From JAVBSC01 sp031547305 (GTDB lineage: Bacteria; Desulfobacterota; Desulfovibrionia; Desulfovibrionales; Desulfovibrionaceae): a DNA stretch of 47,767 bases. Of this stretch, positions 17,618-26,758 are shown piece by piece. Made by a program: the position numbers and the translations under genes. Below the pieces are notes generated by a model. The model did no database searches. It saw only the letters and a program-made list of their open reading frames with translations, and was not told where the DNA came from. The stretch is from positions 1-47,767 of the forward strand of contig JAVBSC010000031.1 in assembly GCA_031547305.1 (NCBI GenBank). The letters are read 5' to 3'. Every line of letters starts with the position of its first letter. Positions within the stretch are counted from its first letter, which is position 1.

Positions 17618-19051
17618 ATGTCCTTAAAACGCATATTATTTTTAGCCCCGGCCCAGTCCGTGACTCGGGTGTTCCCGGAATTGCGGGACGCCGGCTTTGA
17701 GGTCGGCATTGCGGAAAACTTGAAGGGCGCTTCCGCCTTTATCCGTAAGTCTCCGCCAGGGCTAATCTTTTCTCGCCCATTTTTGCCCGGCTACAAAGTG
17801 GAAGACCTTTTGAGCGTGGGCCAGGAGGACCCGGCGTTCCCGCCGGTCATCGTGTTTTCCGACAAACCAGCTCCGGAAGAAGCCCAGCGCGTTCTGGAGC
17901 TGGGAGCCCGCGATTACTGGCCCGAGCCTTTGGATTTTGAAAAAATCTCCGCCGCCCTGGCGCAAAAAAAAGTTCAAACCCCGGCTCCGGCCTCCTCCAC
18001 CCTGGGGGGGCATAAGCCGGAACCCGGCCCCAGCATCGTGGGCGATCACCCGGCCCTGCGGCGCGTGCTTGCCCTGGCCAGGCAAGTGGCCAAGTCCAAG
18101 GCCACGGTGCTTATCTCCGGCGAATCCGGCACCGGCAAGGAGATGTTCTCCCGTTTTTTACACCAGATGAGTGATCGCGCTGACAAACCCTTCATCGCGG
18201 TCAACTGCGCGGCTCTGCCGGAACATCTTCTGGAAAGCGAACTCTTCGGGCATGAAAAAGGCGCTTTTACCGGGGCTATTGCCCGCAAACTGGGCAAGTT
18301 CGAGCTGGCGGACGGCGGCACCATGCTGCTGGACGAAATTTCCGAGATGGCCCTGCCCCTGCAGGCCAAGCTGCTGCGCGTGCTTCAGGAGGGCGAGATA
18401 GACCGTGTGGGCGGGCAGGAGACCCTTAAAATCGATGTGCGCGTTCTGGCCACCACAAACCGCAACCTGGAAGACTGGGTTAAGGAAGGCAAGTTCCGCC
18501 AGGATTTGTTCTTCCGCCTGAACGTGATCCCCCTGCGCCTGCCTTCGCTCAGGGAGCGCGGCGACGACGTGCTCACCCTGGCCCGGTTTTTTATCGATAT
18601 GTACCAGCGCGAATACAGGCTGCCGCGCAACGCTTTTTCGCCGGAAGCCGTGGAATGGCTTAAGAATTATGACTGGCCCGGCAACGTGCGCGAGTTGCAG
18701 AACCTTATGGAGCGCGCGGCCTTGCTCTCCGGCGGAAAGCCTGTCACGCCTTCGCACTTCCTGCTGGATGAAAACGCCTGGCCACTGTTTGCCGGGGCTG
18801 AAGATCCCGGCGTCGCGCCGGAACTGGAAGCGCCTGGGGAATCCGGCGCCGGAGCGGAAGCCGCGGCCGGGGAAGAGCCCTTTGCCGGGGCGGTCATCCC
18901 GCTCCATGAGATGGAGCGCATGATGATCATGAAAGGCTTGGACCAGACCCAGGGCAACCGCACCCAGGCGGCGGATTTGCTGGGTATTTCCGTGCGCACC
19001 CTGCGTAACAAGCTGAATGAGTACCGGGAGCAGGGCATTATTATTGAATAG
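17618..19051 (+). CDS. Sigma-54 activator with degenerate receiver domain (NtrC family)
   Basis: 477-aa enhancer-binding protein. Residues 1-115 resemble a receiver domain, but the acidic pocket is missing (RILFLAPAQS replaces the DD pair), the phospho-acceptor position reads IFSRPF instead of a D-containing motif, and the conserved KP is EP. The AAA+ domain is complete: Walker A GESGTGKE (168-175), GAFTGA loop that contacts sigma-54 (215-220), and TMLLDEI Walker B. A Fis-type helix-turn-helix ends the protein (GNRTQAADLLGISVRTLRNK). It therefore likely acts without phosphorylation, perhaps like FleQ/FlrA-type regulators. Start is uncertain between GTG 17591 and ATG 17618; neither has a strong ribosome site. 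Confidence 0.88.
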   Translation: MSLKRILFLAPAQSVTRVFPELRDAGFEVGIAENLKGASAFIRKSPPGLIFSRPFLPGYKVEDLLSVGQEDPAFPPVIVFSDKPAPEEAQRVLELGARDYWPEPLDFEKISAALAQKKVQTPAPASSTLGGHKPEPGPSIVGDHPALRRVLALARQVAKSKATVLISGESGTGKEMFSRFLHQMSDRADKPFIAVNCAALPEHLLESELFGHEKGAFTGAIARKLGKFELADGGTMLLDEISEMALPLQAKLLRVLQEGEIDRVGGQETLKIDVRVLATTNRNLEDWVKEGKFRQDLFFRLNVIPLRLPSLRERGDDVLTLARFFIDMYQREYRLPRNAFSPEAVEWLKNYDWPGNVRELQNLMERAALLSGGKPVTPSHFLLDENAWPLFAGAEDPGVAPELEAPGESGAGAEAAAGEEPFAGAVIPLHEMERMMIMKGLDQTQGNRTQAADLLGISVRTLRNKLNEYREQGIIIE

Positions 19052-19156
19052 GCGAGCCGGGCCATTCAGAAAAACATTTGACGCGGAAGAAATTGCAGAT
19101 TATCCGATTTGGCTGCAGCTTGGAGCGATTTATGAGTGAATGGAGTGAATCGTTCC

Positions 19157-19214
19157 GCAAGGATTAACAAGTAAATCCTTGCCGCGAAATAGTCGCGGGC
19201 GGGCTTGGCCCGCC
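19157..19214. repeat. Two consecutive hairpins upstream of ppiD
   Basis: First hairpin: GCAAGGATT (19157-19165) pairs with 19174-19182 across an 8-base loop. Second: GGCGGGC (19198-19204) pairs with 19208-19214 across TTG. No T-run follows either, so they are either non-canonical terminators for the upstream activator or 5' leader structures of ppiD. Confidence 0.45.
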
Positions 19215-19317
19215 GTCGGCGGCTATTTGAAGCGTAAATTGCGTCAGGTCGGCAATTTTTTGAATCGGCTTCCCCTGGGGCGAAAGCCCGGCGCGAAGCG
19301 AAGTCTACGGAGTGCGC

Positions 19318-21237
19318 ATGCTGGACATAATAAGGCAGAACGCCCAATCCTGGGCCGTAAAAGTGGCCTTTGGGATTATCATAGTGGTTTTCGTCTTCTG
19401 GGGCGTCGGCTCGGTGAACACTCCGTCCGCCGGAGTTGTGGCCAAGGTTAACGGCAAGACCATCGCCACCCAGACTTTCGCCCAGGTGGAAAAACAGCAG
19501 GTTGAAGCTTTACGGCGGATGAACCCCAACATCAACGCTGAAGATTTGCGGACAGCCGGATTTAAGCAGGCGGTTTTGCGGGATCTTATTGTACAGGTGG
19601 CTCTGAGTCAGGAGGCCGCCCGTCTGGGTCTGTTCATCTCTCCTCAGGAAAAAGCCGCTTATGTGACTTCCATGTCCGCCTTTCGCAACGCCGAAGGCAA
19701 GTTTGATCCGGAAGTGTACAAACGGGTTCTGGCCGCCCAGGGCCTGACTCCGGGCGCTTACGAGCAGCGTATCGAGACCGCCATGCTTATTGAAAAGCTC
19801 AAGGCCTACGTTGCGGAAGCCGCCGGGGTGACCGAGGCGGAAGTCCGGGCCAATTATGAATTTGAGCGCGAAGAACGCGCTGTGTCCTATCTTTTGTTCA
19901 GCACCACGGATTTTATGGACCAAGCCAAGGTAACGGACGAACAGGCGCAGGCTTTTTATGATTCCAATAAGCAGGAATTCGCTACTCCGGCCCAGACCAA
20001 CCTGGACTATATTTTGTTCAGCGTGAACGCCCTGGCCGCCCAGGAGCAGGTGAGCGACGACGATATCAAAGCCTATTACGAAGAACACAAAGCCGGCGAG
20101 TTTTCCGTTCCGGATCGCTTCCATGCGGAACATATCCTGATTCTTGCCCCGGCTCCGGATTCCAAACAGGAAGGGGACTGGGAAAAAACCGCCAAGGCCC
20201 GTGGAGAAATCGAGGACATCGCCGCCAAAATTAAGGCCGGTGGAAGCTTTGAAGACCTGGCCAGGGAACACTCCCAGGATCCGGGCAGCGCCCTGCAGGG
20301 CGGGGATTTGGGCTGGGTTGCCAAGGGGCAGACCGTGCCGGAATTCGATGAGGCCGCCTTTGCCCTGAAGCCCGGCGAGGTCAGCGGCATTGTGCAGACC
20401 CGCTTTGGCTTCCACCTGATCAAGTTGTTGGAAAAAGAGGCGGCCCACGTGCAGCCCCTGGACGAAGTCAAGGGTTCCATAAAGACGACCCTGGCGGAAG
20501 ACAAAGCCTCGCGCCGTTTTGCGAAGCTTCAGGAGGAAGTTGAAAACGCTTTGGGAGGCGGTACCACGCTGGAGGCCCTGGCCGCGAAATACAAGGTAAG
20601 CCCGGAATCCACCGGCCTGGCGGATCGGACCGCATTGCCCGGCCTGCTGCGCCTGCGCGGCAACGAGGAGACCCTAATCGCCAAGACTAAGCCGGGTCTG
20701 ATGCTGCCGGACATTGTGGAAACCCAGGACGGCTTTTTAGTGGCCAAAGTTCTGGAGCAGAAAGAATCCGTGGTGCCGCCCCTGTCGGAAATAAAGGACC
20801 GGGTGGTCCAGGCCTGCAAGGAGAACGAGGCCCCCAAACTGGCCGCTGCCGCCGCTGATGCGGCTCTGGCGGAAATATCCAAAAACGCCGGCAAGTTGCC
20901 GGAGGCTTTGGCCGCCAAGCTGGCCCAGAGCGAGGCAGTGCGCCGGGCCGGGCCTGTGTCCGGCCTGGGCGAGGTTCCTGGCCTGAACGAGGCCATTTTC
21001 GCCGCTACCCCCGGTGCCTGGCTGGATAAGAGCTACACGACCGGAAGCGGTGTCGCCCTGCTGCGCCTGGACGAAATCAAGAAGCCCGGCGAGGAGGAGT
21101 GGAAAACCGAGGCCGAAACCATGAAGAACGCCATGCTGGAATTCCGGCGCAACCGCATGTTCGCGCTGTTTCAGGAACAGCTTATGGCTGACGCCAAGGT
21201 GGAGGTTATGTCGGACAATCCTTATTTGAAGGATTAA
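19318..21237 (+). CDS. ppiD: PpiD-like periplasmic peptidyl-prolyl isomerase (SurA_N + parvulin)
   Basis: 639-aa membrane-anchored chaperone. The short cytoplasmic N-terminus MLDIIRQNAQSW and the single helix (about 15-33) are typical of PpiD, followed by a SurA_N-type chaperone region (about 40-240). One parvulin domain spans roughly 265-370, with FHAEHILI, DPGSALQGGDLGW and FGFHLIKL blocks. A second, more divergent C-terminal chaperone region follows. PpiD helps outer-membrane and periplasmic proteins emerging from SecYEG. The ATG at 19318 has CGGAG five bases upstream and is preferred over the GTG two codons earlier. Confidence 0.9.
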   Translation: MLDIIRQNAQSWAVKVAFGIIIVVFVFWGVGSVNTPSAGVVAKVNGKTIATQTFAQVEKQQVEALRRMNPNINAEDLRTAGFKQAVLRDLIVQVALSQEAARLGLFISPQEKAAYVTSMSAFRNAEGKFDPEVYKRVLAAQGLTPGAYEQRIETAMLIEKLKAYVAEAAGVTEAEVRANYEFEREERAVSYLLFSTTDFMDQAKVTDEQAQAFYDSNKQEFATPAQTNLDYILFSVNALAAQEQVSDDDIKAYYEEHKAGEFSVPDRFHAEHILILAPAPDSKQEGDWEKTAKARGEIEDIAAKIKAGGSFEDLAREHSQDPGSALQGGDLGWVAKGQTVPEFDEAAFALKPGEVSGIVQTRFGFHLIKLLEKEAAHVQPLDEVKGSIKTTLAEDKASRRFAKLQEEVENALGGGTTLEALAAKYKVSPESTGLADRTALPGLLRLRGNEETLIAKTKPGLMLPDIVETQDGFLVAKVLEQKESVVPPLSEIKDRVVQACKENEAPKLAAAAADAALAEISKNAGKLPEALAAKLAQSEAVRRAGPVSGLGEVPGLNEAIFAATPGAWLDKSYTTGSGVALLRLDEIKKPGEEEWKTEAETMKNAMLEFRRNRMFALFQEQLMADAKVEVMSDNPYLKD

Positions 21238-21261
21238 GGTATTTCAACTTTGAAGTGCCGC

Positions 21262-21289
21262 GCCATGGCGGGCGCCGTCCCGCCATGGC
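21262..21289. terminator. Perfect GC-rich hairpin after ppiD
   Basis: An 11-bp perfect stem, GCCATGGCGGG with its complement, around a 6-base loop. It lies 25 bases after the ppiD stop. No T-run follows, so termination is plausible but not certain. Confidence 0.4.
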
Positions 21290-21417
21290 CGCCGCGTGGG
21301 CGCGGGCGAAGCTTATTCCGCCGTTAAACGCCGGCGCTGGAGTCTCAACGTTAAATTGCTTTAGGGCCAGTCCTTTATAGAGCATGTTCATTAGTGTTTT
21401 TTCGCCGGAGATTCGCA

Positions 21418-21900
21418 ATGAGCGCTAATCGTTATCAGAAGACTTTTCCTATCTCCTGGGACCAGATGCACCGCGATTCCAAGGCTCTGGCCTGGCGTCT
21501 GCTGGAACTGGGGCCCTTTAACGGCATAGTGGCCATTGCCAGGGGCGGGTTGATTCCTGCGGCCGTGGTGGCTCGCGAACTGAACATCCGCCTGGTGGAA
21601 ACCGTGTGCGTCACCAGCTATGCCTGGCAGGACCAGACGGACGAGTTTAAAGTATTGAAAACCCTGGAGGGACCGGGCGAAGGCTGGCTGATTGTGGACG
21701 ACCTGGTGGATACCGGGCGCACGGCCCAACTGGTGCGCGAAATGCTGCCCGGCGCGCACCTCGCCTCACTGTACGCCAAGCCGTCCGGCCGGCCCATGGT
21801 GGACACCTACATCACAGAGGTGAGCCAGGACACCTGGATTCTGTTCCCCTGGGATTCCGAAGTCCAGTATGTGGAACCGCTGGCGGACAAAAAGCCTTAG
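21418..21900 (+). CDS. gpt: Xanthine phosphoribosyltransferase
   Basis: 160-aa type I phosphoribosyltransferase close in size to E. coli Gpt (152 aa). It salvages xanthine/guanine with PRPP. The PRPP-binding loop is visible as IVDDLVDTGRTA, the N-terminal pyrophosphate loop as AIARGGLIP, and the C-terminal WILFPWDSE matches Gpt. ATG at 21418 has GGAG eight bases upstream. The following GT39 gene overlaps its 3' end by 32 bases if that gene starts at 21869. Confidence 0.9.
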   Translation: MSANRYQKTFPISWDQMHRDSKALAWRLLELGPFNGIVAIARGGLIPAAVVARELNIRLVETVCVTSYAWQDQTDEFKVLKTLEGPGEGWLIVDDLVDTGRTAQLVREMLPGAHLASLYAKPSGRPMVDTYITEVSQDTWILFPWDSEVQYVEPLADKKP

Positions 21901-23476
21901 GTCTGCCTTGGCTGACTTCAGGCGTAATCCGGCCGCCTGGGCCGCGGGCATAATAATCCTGTCCACCTGCGCGCGGCTCTGGATTATCGGCTCCGGCCAA
22001 CTGGACCTGGTGCAGGACGAAGCCCAGTACTGGGACTGGTCCCGGCATCTTCAACTTTCTTATTATTCAAAAGGTCCGCTGATTGCCTGGGCCATCCATC
22101 TGTTCACCGGTCTGTTCGGCGTCACGGAATTCGGGGTGCGCTTCGGTGCGGTGCTTTGCTCCTGCCTCTCCCAAATTCTGCTCTACAAAATAATCGCCCG
22201 TTATTTGCGCCGCCCCGCCCTGGCCGCGCTGACCCTGTTCATTGCCAACACTACGCCGCTGTTCCTGGCTGGCGGCATTTTAATGACCACGGACAGCCCC
22301 TTGTTGTTTTTTTGGATCGCGGCCTTGCTCTGCCTGCTGGCCGGCCTGGAAAAGCCGGCCGCGGTCTGGCCCTGGACGCTTCTGGTTCTGTTTCTGGCCT
22401 TTGGCGTGCTGGCCAAGTATACCATGCTGCTCCTGGTCCCGTTGGCTTTGCTTCACGCCCTGTGGCTGGCCAGGCGTTCCGCCCTGCCGCCCCTGTATCT
22501 CAGGCGTCTGCTTCCCACCCTGCTTGTTGGCGGTATGCTCGGGCTGGCCCCCATTCTGCTCTGGAACGCGCAAAACGATTGGGTCGGATTCCGACATGTG
22601 GAAGCGCTCTCCGGACTCAGCAAATCCGGCGCCTGGCTGCGGCCGGATCGCTGGCTGGAATACCTGGGAGGGCAGTTCGGCCTTTTGCTGCCCTGGTGGC
22701 TGATCTTCTGTCTGATTGGAGCTTGGCGGGCGGTCAGGGCACTCTGGAAAAAGTCGTCCTTTGACCACGCCGACTCCCAAAACGCCCTGCTGGTTCTGCT
22801 TTTTTGGCCACTCTGGCTTTTTTTCGCCCTTTGGAGTCTGAAAAACCGGGTCTACATAAACTGGTCCGCCCTTAGCTACGTGCCCGGCCTGATCTTTGCC
22901 GCCTCAACCTTTGAGCGTGTTCTGCAAAAACGCTTGTCCGGTCTGAAAAACCCGGCCGCCCGCCTGGCGCCTCTGTGGCTTGGCCTCAGCCTGTTCTGCT
23001 TCGTTCTGATCTACGGCCAGGACATCACCCTGCGGCACATTCCACTGCCGGAAAAATACAATCCGACCGTCCGCCTGAAAGGCTGGGAAGACCTGGGCCG
23101 TAAGCTGGAAGAAATCCGCCTTGGCCTGCCGGATCCGGATAAGGTCTTCTTTTTTTCCGATTCCTACGACATGACCGCTGCCCTGGCTTTTTACGCTCCA
23201 GGCCGTCCCGTAACCTATTGCGCGGACTTTGGCCGCCGCAAAAGCCAGTACGACCTCTGGCCGGGACCGCTGGATAAAAAAGGCTGGGACGCCGTCTACG
23301 TCAGCCGCAAACCCAGATTGGAGCCTCCAGCCCAACTCCAGCGCATGTTCAAACAAGTCGGCGACGTCTGGGCTTACCTGAGCAGACACCGCGACGGTCC
23401 GGGCCGGGAATTCGGCATCGTCATCCTGCGCGACTTCAACGGCTTCTGGCCGGAATCCGGTAAAAATGAATACTAG
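21869..23476 (+). CDS. GT39-family membrane glycosyltransferase (ArnT/PMT-like)
   Basis: 535-aa polytopic membrane enzyme of the dolichyl/undecaprenyl-phosphate-sugar glycosyltransferase superfamily. The first periplasmic loop carries the catalytic acidic motif (QLDLVQDEAQYWDW, then YYSKGPLIAW), as in ArnT and related GT39/GT83 proteins. About ten hydrophobic helices follow, then a soluble C-terminal domain of about 130 residues (FFSDSYDMTAALAFYAPGR). It would move a lipid-linked sugar to a lipid A, glycan or protein acceptor on the periplasmic side. The ATG at 21869 overlaps gpt by 32 bases; TTG at 21908 is an alternative that avoids the overlap. Confidence 0.85.
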   Translation: MWNRWRTKSLRSALADFRRNPAAWAAGIIILSTCARLWIIGSGQLDLVQDEAQYWDWSRHLQLSYYSKGPLIAWAIHLFTGLFGVTEFGVRFGAVLCSCLSQILLYKIIARYLRRPALAALTLFIANTTPLFLAGGILMTTDSPLLFFWIAALLCLLAGLEKPAAVWPWTLLVLFLAFGVLAKYTMLLLVPLALLHALWLARRSALPPLYLRRLLPTLLVGGMLGLAPILLWNAQNDWVGFRHVEALSGLSKSGAWLRPDRWLEYLGGQFGLLLPWWLIFCLIGAWRAVRALWKKSSFDHADSQNALLVLLFWPLWLFFALWSLKNRVYINWSALSYVPGLIFAASTFERVLQKRLSGLKNPAARLAPLWLGLSLFCFVLIYGQDITLRHIPLPEKYNPTVRLKGWEDLGRKLEEIRLGLPDPDKVFFFSDSYDMTAALAFYAPGRPVTYCADFGRRKSQYDLWPGPLDKKGWDAVYVSRKPRLEPPAQLQRMFKQVGDVWAYLSRHRDGPGREFGIVILRDFNGFWPESGKNEY

Positions 23477-23609
23477 AGCAATGTCACTTTGAAATTGCTC
23501 GGCAGGCGCGAAGCGTGTCGGATATTTTGAGAATCTCGCATTGTTGCAAGCTAACCCCTATACCGCTTGCGAAACTTGTATTGTTTAACTTCAAAGTTAC
23601 AATGCTATA
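23474..23609. repeat. 136-bp inverted-repeat element
   Basis: Terminal arms 23474-23494 and 23589-23609 are inverted and match at about 18 of 21 positions around ACTTTGAA. A nested inverted repeat (TTGCAAGC / GCTTGC) lies inside. The element begins at the GT39 stop codon. It has the size and form of a small non-autonomous element or a REP-type palindrome pair. Further GC-rich hairpins follow up to 23695. Confidence 0.5.
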
Positions 23610-23717
23610 GATTGGGGGGTCCTGTCCCCCGATAATTGCGGGCCCGGGGATCACGTCCCCCGGCGGAGGGGATTGAGGAGGCGAAGCCTCCCCAAATCTA
23701 AAAGGACGACACCCCAT

Positions 23718-24266
23718 ATGAGTTCCAACAAAAAGAAAACCCTGGCGGACGCCTTGGTCTGCGTGCGTTGCGCGACTTTGGGCCCTACATGTTGTTCGAT
23801 GGATCCTGATGAGACCGGCGCGTGTTTTCCGCTATCCCGGGCGGAGTGGGAACGTCTGGCGCCGCATGCGGCCCAGGCCGGGAGTGGAGTGGAAGAAGCG
23901 CGGGCCTGGGAGGATAACAGTCCGGAGTTTTTGCGGATCATGAAAAGGCTGTTCCCCGGCCAGTCCGCCAGGCTGGAGGAGTTGTTCCCGCCCGGTAAGA
24001 AGCACGCCCGTCTGGCGCTGAAGGGGGACGGCTGTTGTTTTCTGGGGCCGGAGGGCTGCCGCTTGCCCAGGTCCGCCCGGCCGCGTTATTGCCGCATTTT
24101 TCCCTTCTGGGTGCAGCACGGCCGTATGGATTGCTTTTTGCCGGAAGGTTGCCTGGCCGTGAAGGAAGGCCGGGGCCTGAAGGCCCTGCTGCAAAGTCTG
24201 GGCGCGGATGAACAGGAGATTAAGGAACTTTACCTGGAGTTACGCAAAGATTGGGGGCTTGATTAA
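23718..24266 (+). CDS. YkgJ-type cysteine-cluster protein
   Basis: 182-aa cytosolic protein. The N-terminal CVRCATLGPTCC cluster (C-x2-C-x6-CC) and a second half with GDGCCFLGPEGCRL, RPRYCRIFPFW and a later MDCFLPEGC give the pattern of the YkgJ/CxxCxxCC family, thought to bind zinc or an Fe-S cluster. Role unknown. The ATG at 23718 is preferred over 23673 because AAAGGA precedes it and the upstream extension lies in a GC hairpin region. It converges on and overlaps the spermidine-synthase-like gene by four bases. Confidence 0.75.
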   Translation: MSSNKKKTLADALVCVRCATLGPTCCSMDPDETGACFPLSRAEWERLAPHAAQAGSGVEEARAWEDNSPEFLRIMKRLFPGQSARLEELFPPGKKHARLALKGDGCCFLGPEGCRLPRSARPRYCRIFPFWVQHGRMDCFLPEGCLAVKEGRGLKALLQSLGADEQEIKELYLELRKDWGLD

Positions 24267-25864
24267 TTTCGGAGCATGAACATGGAGTAGCGCTCAACCG
24301 GCGCATAATCGTCCACCAGGGGCGGCAGATCCTTTGGCAGCGGCCCCTGCCACTCGGTGCGCAGCATGGCCAGGGCCGTGGCTTTTTCCTTGGCTTGCCA
24401 GGTGGACGGCGCGGTCTGGGACGGGGAATCGCGAAGGGATTTTTCCAGATTGAAGGCTTCTTTGCCTTTGGCCGCCACCAGCATGACGTTCTGGAGGGCG
24501 TCGCTGTTGAAGGGCTGGCTGGGGAACAGGCGCACTTCGGGAAAAACCTCGGCGCAGGCCGCGTGCATGGCCCGCAAAAAACGCCCCTGGTCGCCGGTGA
24601 TTCCGGAAATGACGTTGCAGATGTAGATGCCGTCCTGGGCCAGAGCGTCGTTTACCGCCTGGAAGGCCTCCCGGGTGGCGATGTGAAAGGGGATGTTGTA
24701 GGCGGAATTGAAGGTGTCGCCCAGGATCAGGTCATAGGCCGGGGCGGCGCTGTTTTTTTGCTTTTCCCGGCTGATGGCGTTCAAAAAGGTCCGGGCGTCC
24801 TCATGATGGATGCGCAGGCGCTCGTTTTTGGGCAGGGCGAAGTGGCGCCGCGAAGCCTCGGTTATGCCCGGGTCTATTTCCACCACGTCAAGGGTCATGC
24901 CCGGCCGTGTGGCCAGCAGGTATTTGGGCACGGAATATCCGCCCCCGCCCAGCATCAGGAGTCTTTTGGCCTCCGGCCGCAGGCTGAAGGCCAGGGCGTA
25001 GTTGCGCGTATAGGAAAGGGCCAGTTCGTTCGGGGCGTCCAGGTACATGCCGGACTGGGTCATCTTGGGGTCGGTCACCATGACCCGCATGGCCCGCGCG
25101 CCTTCTTTGGAGGGGTAGATGCGCAGGTGGTTGTAGCGGGTGTCTATTTCCACCAGGCCTTTGTCCTTTTCCAGCCAGGCCGCGTAAAGGTGCCCGGCGT
25201 ACATGGAGGCGAAGCACAGGGTGATGCCGGCCAGGCACAGGGCGATCAGGCGTTTGGCCGGCCGGGGATGCTTATGGTCGGCCCGGCTGGACAGCAGGCA
25301 TAAAATGACCGCCGCCAGGAGCAGGGCGGCCACGGAAAACAGGATCACCCCGCTGCCCAGCCAGGCTATGAGCACGTAGCCGCCCATGAAAGTTCCGATA
25401 ATCGATCCCACGGAGGACAGGGCGAAAAAACGCCCGATGAGCGCGCCGGAATGTTTGGCCTCCACTTTGCGTTCCTGAATGGCCACGCGGATGATGTAGG
25501 GCGAAACCATGCCCAGGAGCAGGCTGGCCGGGGCGAACAGGATTATTGCGCCCAGGGCGCTGGAAACTTCCAGAGGCAGGGGCAGCATGGCGATAGCCCC
25601 CAGCAGGAAAGGGCTTACCAGGGCCACGGAAAAAACGCAGATCGCGGCCCCGGCGATGATGGAGGCCAGCTTGCGGGAACTCGGGTTTCTGTCCGCCGCC
25701 TTGCCGCCCAGCCAGTAGCCGGCGGAAAGCGCGGCCAGGATCACGCCGATCAGCGAAGTCCAGACCAGGATGGACGTGCCCAGGTGCGGGGCCATCAGCC
25801 GGGAGCCGGCCAGTTCCATGATCATTACGGCCGCGCCGCAGACAAAGGCTACTAATTCCAGCAT
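24263..25864 (-). CDS. Fused membrane / spermidine-synthase-like protein
   Basis: 533-aa protein with six to seven N-terminal membrane helices (about residues 1-215) and a C-terminal Rossmann methyltransferase-like domain of the spermidine synthase family. Visible motifs are MLGGGGYSVPKYLL, DVVEIDPGITEASRRHF and DLILGDTFNSAYNIPFH. The fused arrangement is widespread in proteobacteria; whether such proteins make polyamines is not established, since substrate residues differ from SpeE. It is followed upstream (in transcription) by nadK with a two-base gap, so it is the last gene of a nadK operon. Confidence 0.8.
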   Translation of the reverse strand: MLELVAFVCGAAVMIMELAGSRLMAPHLGTSILVWTSLIGVILAALSAGYWLGGKAADRNPSSRKLASIIAGAAICVFSVALVSPFLLGAIAMLPLPLEVSSALGAIILFAPASLLLGMVSPYIIRVAIQERKVEAKHSGALIGRFFALSSVGSIIGTFMGGYVLIAWLGSGVILFSVAALLLAAVILCLLSSRADHKHPRPAKRLIALCLAGITLCFASMYAGHLYAAWLEKDKGLVEIDTRYNHLRIYPSKEGARAMRVMVTDPKMTQSGMYLDAPNELALSYTRNYALAFSLRPEAKRLLMLGGGGYSVPKYLLATRPGMTLDVVEIDPGITEASRRHFALPKNERLRIHHEDARTFLNAISREKQKNSAAPAYDLILGDTFNSAYNIPFHIATREAFQAVNDALAQDGIYICNVISGITGDQGRFLRAMHAACAEVFPEVRLFPSQPFNSDALQNVMLVAAKGKEAFNLEKSLRDSPSQTAPSTWQAKEKATALAMLRTEWQGPLPKDLPPLVDDYAPVERYSMFMLRN

Positions 25865-25866
25865 GT

Positions 25867-26736
25867 TTATTCCTTTTTACTCCCGGCCGCGTCGCGCATA
25901 AAACCGGAGTTGCGCAGCTTGGGAAAATATCCGTCCTGGCCGCAACAGGCAAAGAGCATGCCGGCCGGCCGGCCCCAGGCATTGATTACGTCGCCGCTCC
26001 GCAGGGGCACGAGTTCCTGGCCGTCCACGGTGATGCAGGGCTCCACCCCGGCCTCCCGCACGTGGATGCGCAGGCGGGTGTCCGCCCCCAGCACCAGGGG
26101 CAGGAAGTGCGATAAAAACGGGGAAATGGCCGTGACCGCGTAAACATCCAGACTGGGGTGGATGAGCGGCCCGCCGGCGGAGCCGCAGTAGCCGGAACTG
26201 CCGGTTGGCGTCGAAAGGATCAGGCCGTCCGCCCGCAAATGGACCACCCTGGCCTCGTTGGCAAAAAGCTCCAGGCTGATCAGCCGGGCCAGGCGGCCCC
26301 TGGTGATGACCACGTCGTTCACCGCCAGGCCGGAGTATATTTTTTGCCCCCGCCGCAGCACCTCAAAATCCAGTGTCAGGCGCTTTTCCAGGCTCAGGCC
26401 GTTTTTCAGAAGTTTTTCCAGGTGCTGGGGCCAATCTTTTACGGACAGGGCGGCCAAAAAGCCCACTTTGCCAAGATTCACCCCGGCCAGAGGCACTCCG
26501 CCGCCGGCCAGCTGCCGGGAGGCGTTGACTATGGTGCCGTCCCCGCCCAGCACCAGGACCAGATCCGGGCGGCCCAGAGCTTCCAGGTTCAGGGAGCCGT
26601 CCTCGGCGCAACTTTGCGCAACGCATGGAATATCACGCTCCTTAAGCCAGGCCTGAATCTCCAGGCTCAAATCCTGGGCTTGGCCGTGGCCGTGCTTTCG
26701 CACCAGGCCGATGCTCCTGATTTGTTTTAAATCCAT
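25867..26736 (-). CDS. nadK: NAD(+) kinase
   Basis: 289-aa ATP-NAD kinase that makes NADP. It has the catalytic GGDGT motif (LVLGGDGTIV), the NE/D-type VNDVVITRG and the glycine-rich TPTGSSGYCGSAGGP. The usual STAY in the last motif is replaced by SSGYCG, a mild deviation. The frame opens at 26784, but ATG 26736 just after GCGGAG fits the family N-terminus. It sits 22 bases after the small membrane protein and two bases before the spermidine-synthase-like gene. Confidence 0.92.
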   Translation of the reverse strand: MDLKQIRSIGLVRKHGHGQAQDLSLEIQAWLKERDIPCVAQSCAEDGSLNLEALGRPDLVLVLGGDGTIVNASRQLAGGGVPLAGVNLGKVGFLAALSVKDWPQHLEKLLKNGLSLEKRLTLDFEVLRRGQKIYSGLAVNDVVITRGRLARLISLELFANEARVVHLRADGLILSTPTGSSGYCGSAGGPLIHPSLDVYAVTAISPFLSHFLPLVLGADTRLRIHVREAGVEPCITVDGQELVPLRSGDVINAWGRPAGMLFACCGQDGYFPKLRNSGFMRDAAGSKKE

Positions 26737-26758
26737 CACTCCGCCACACCCTCGCGTA

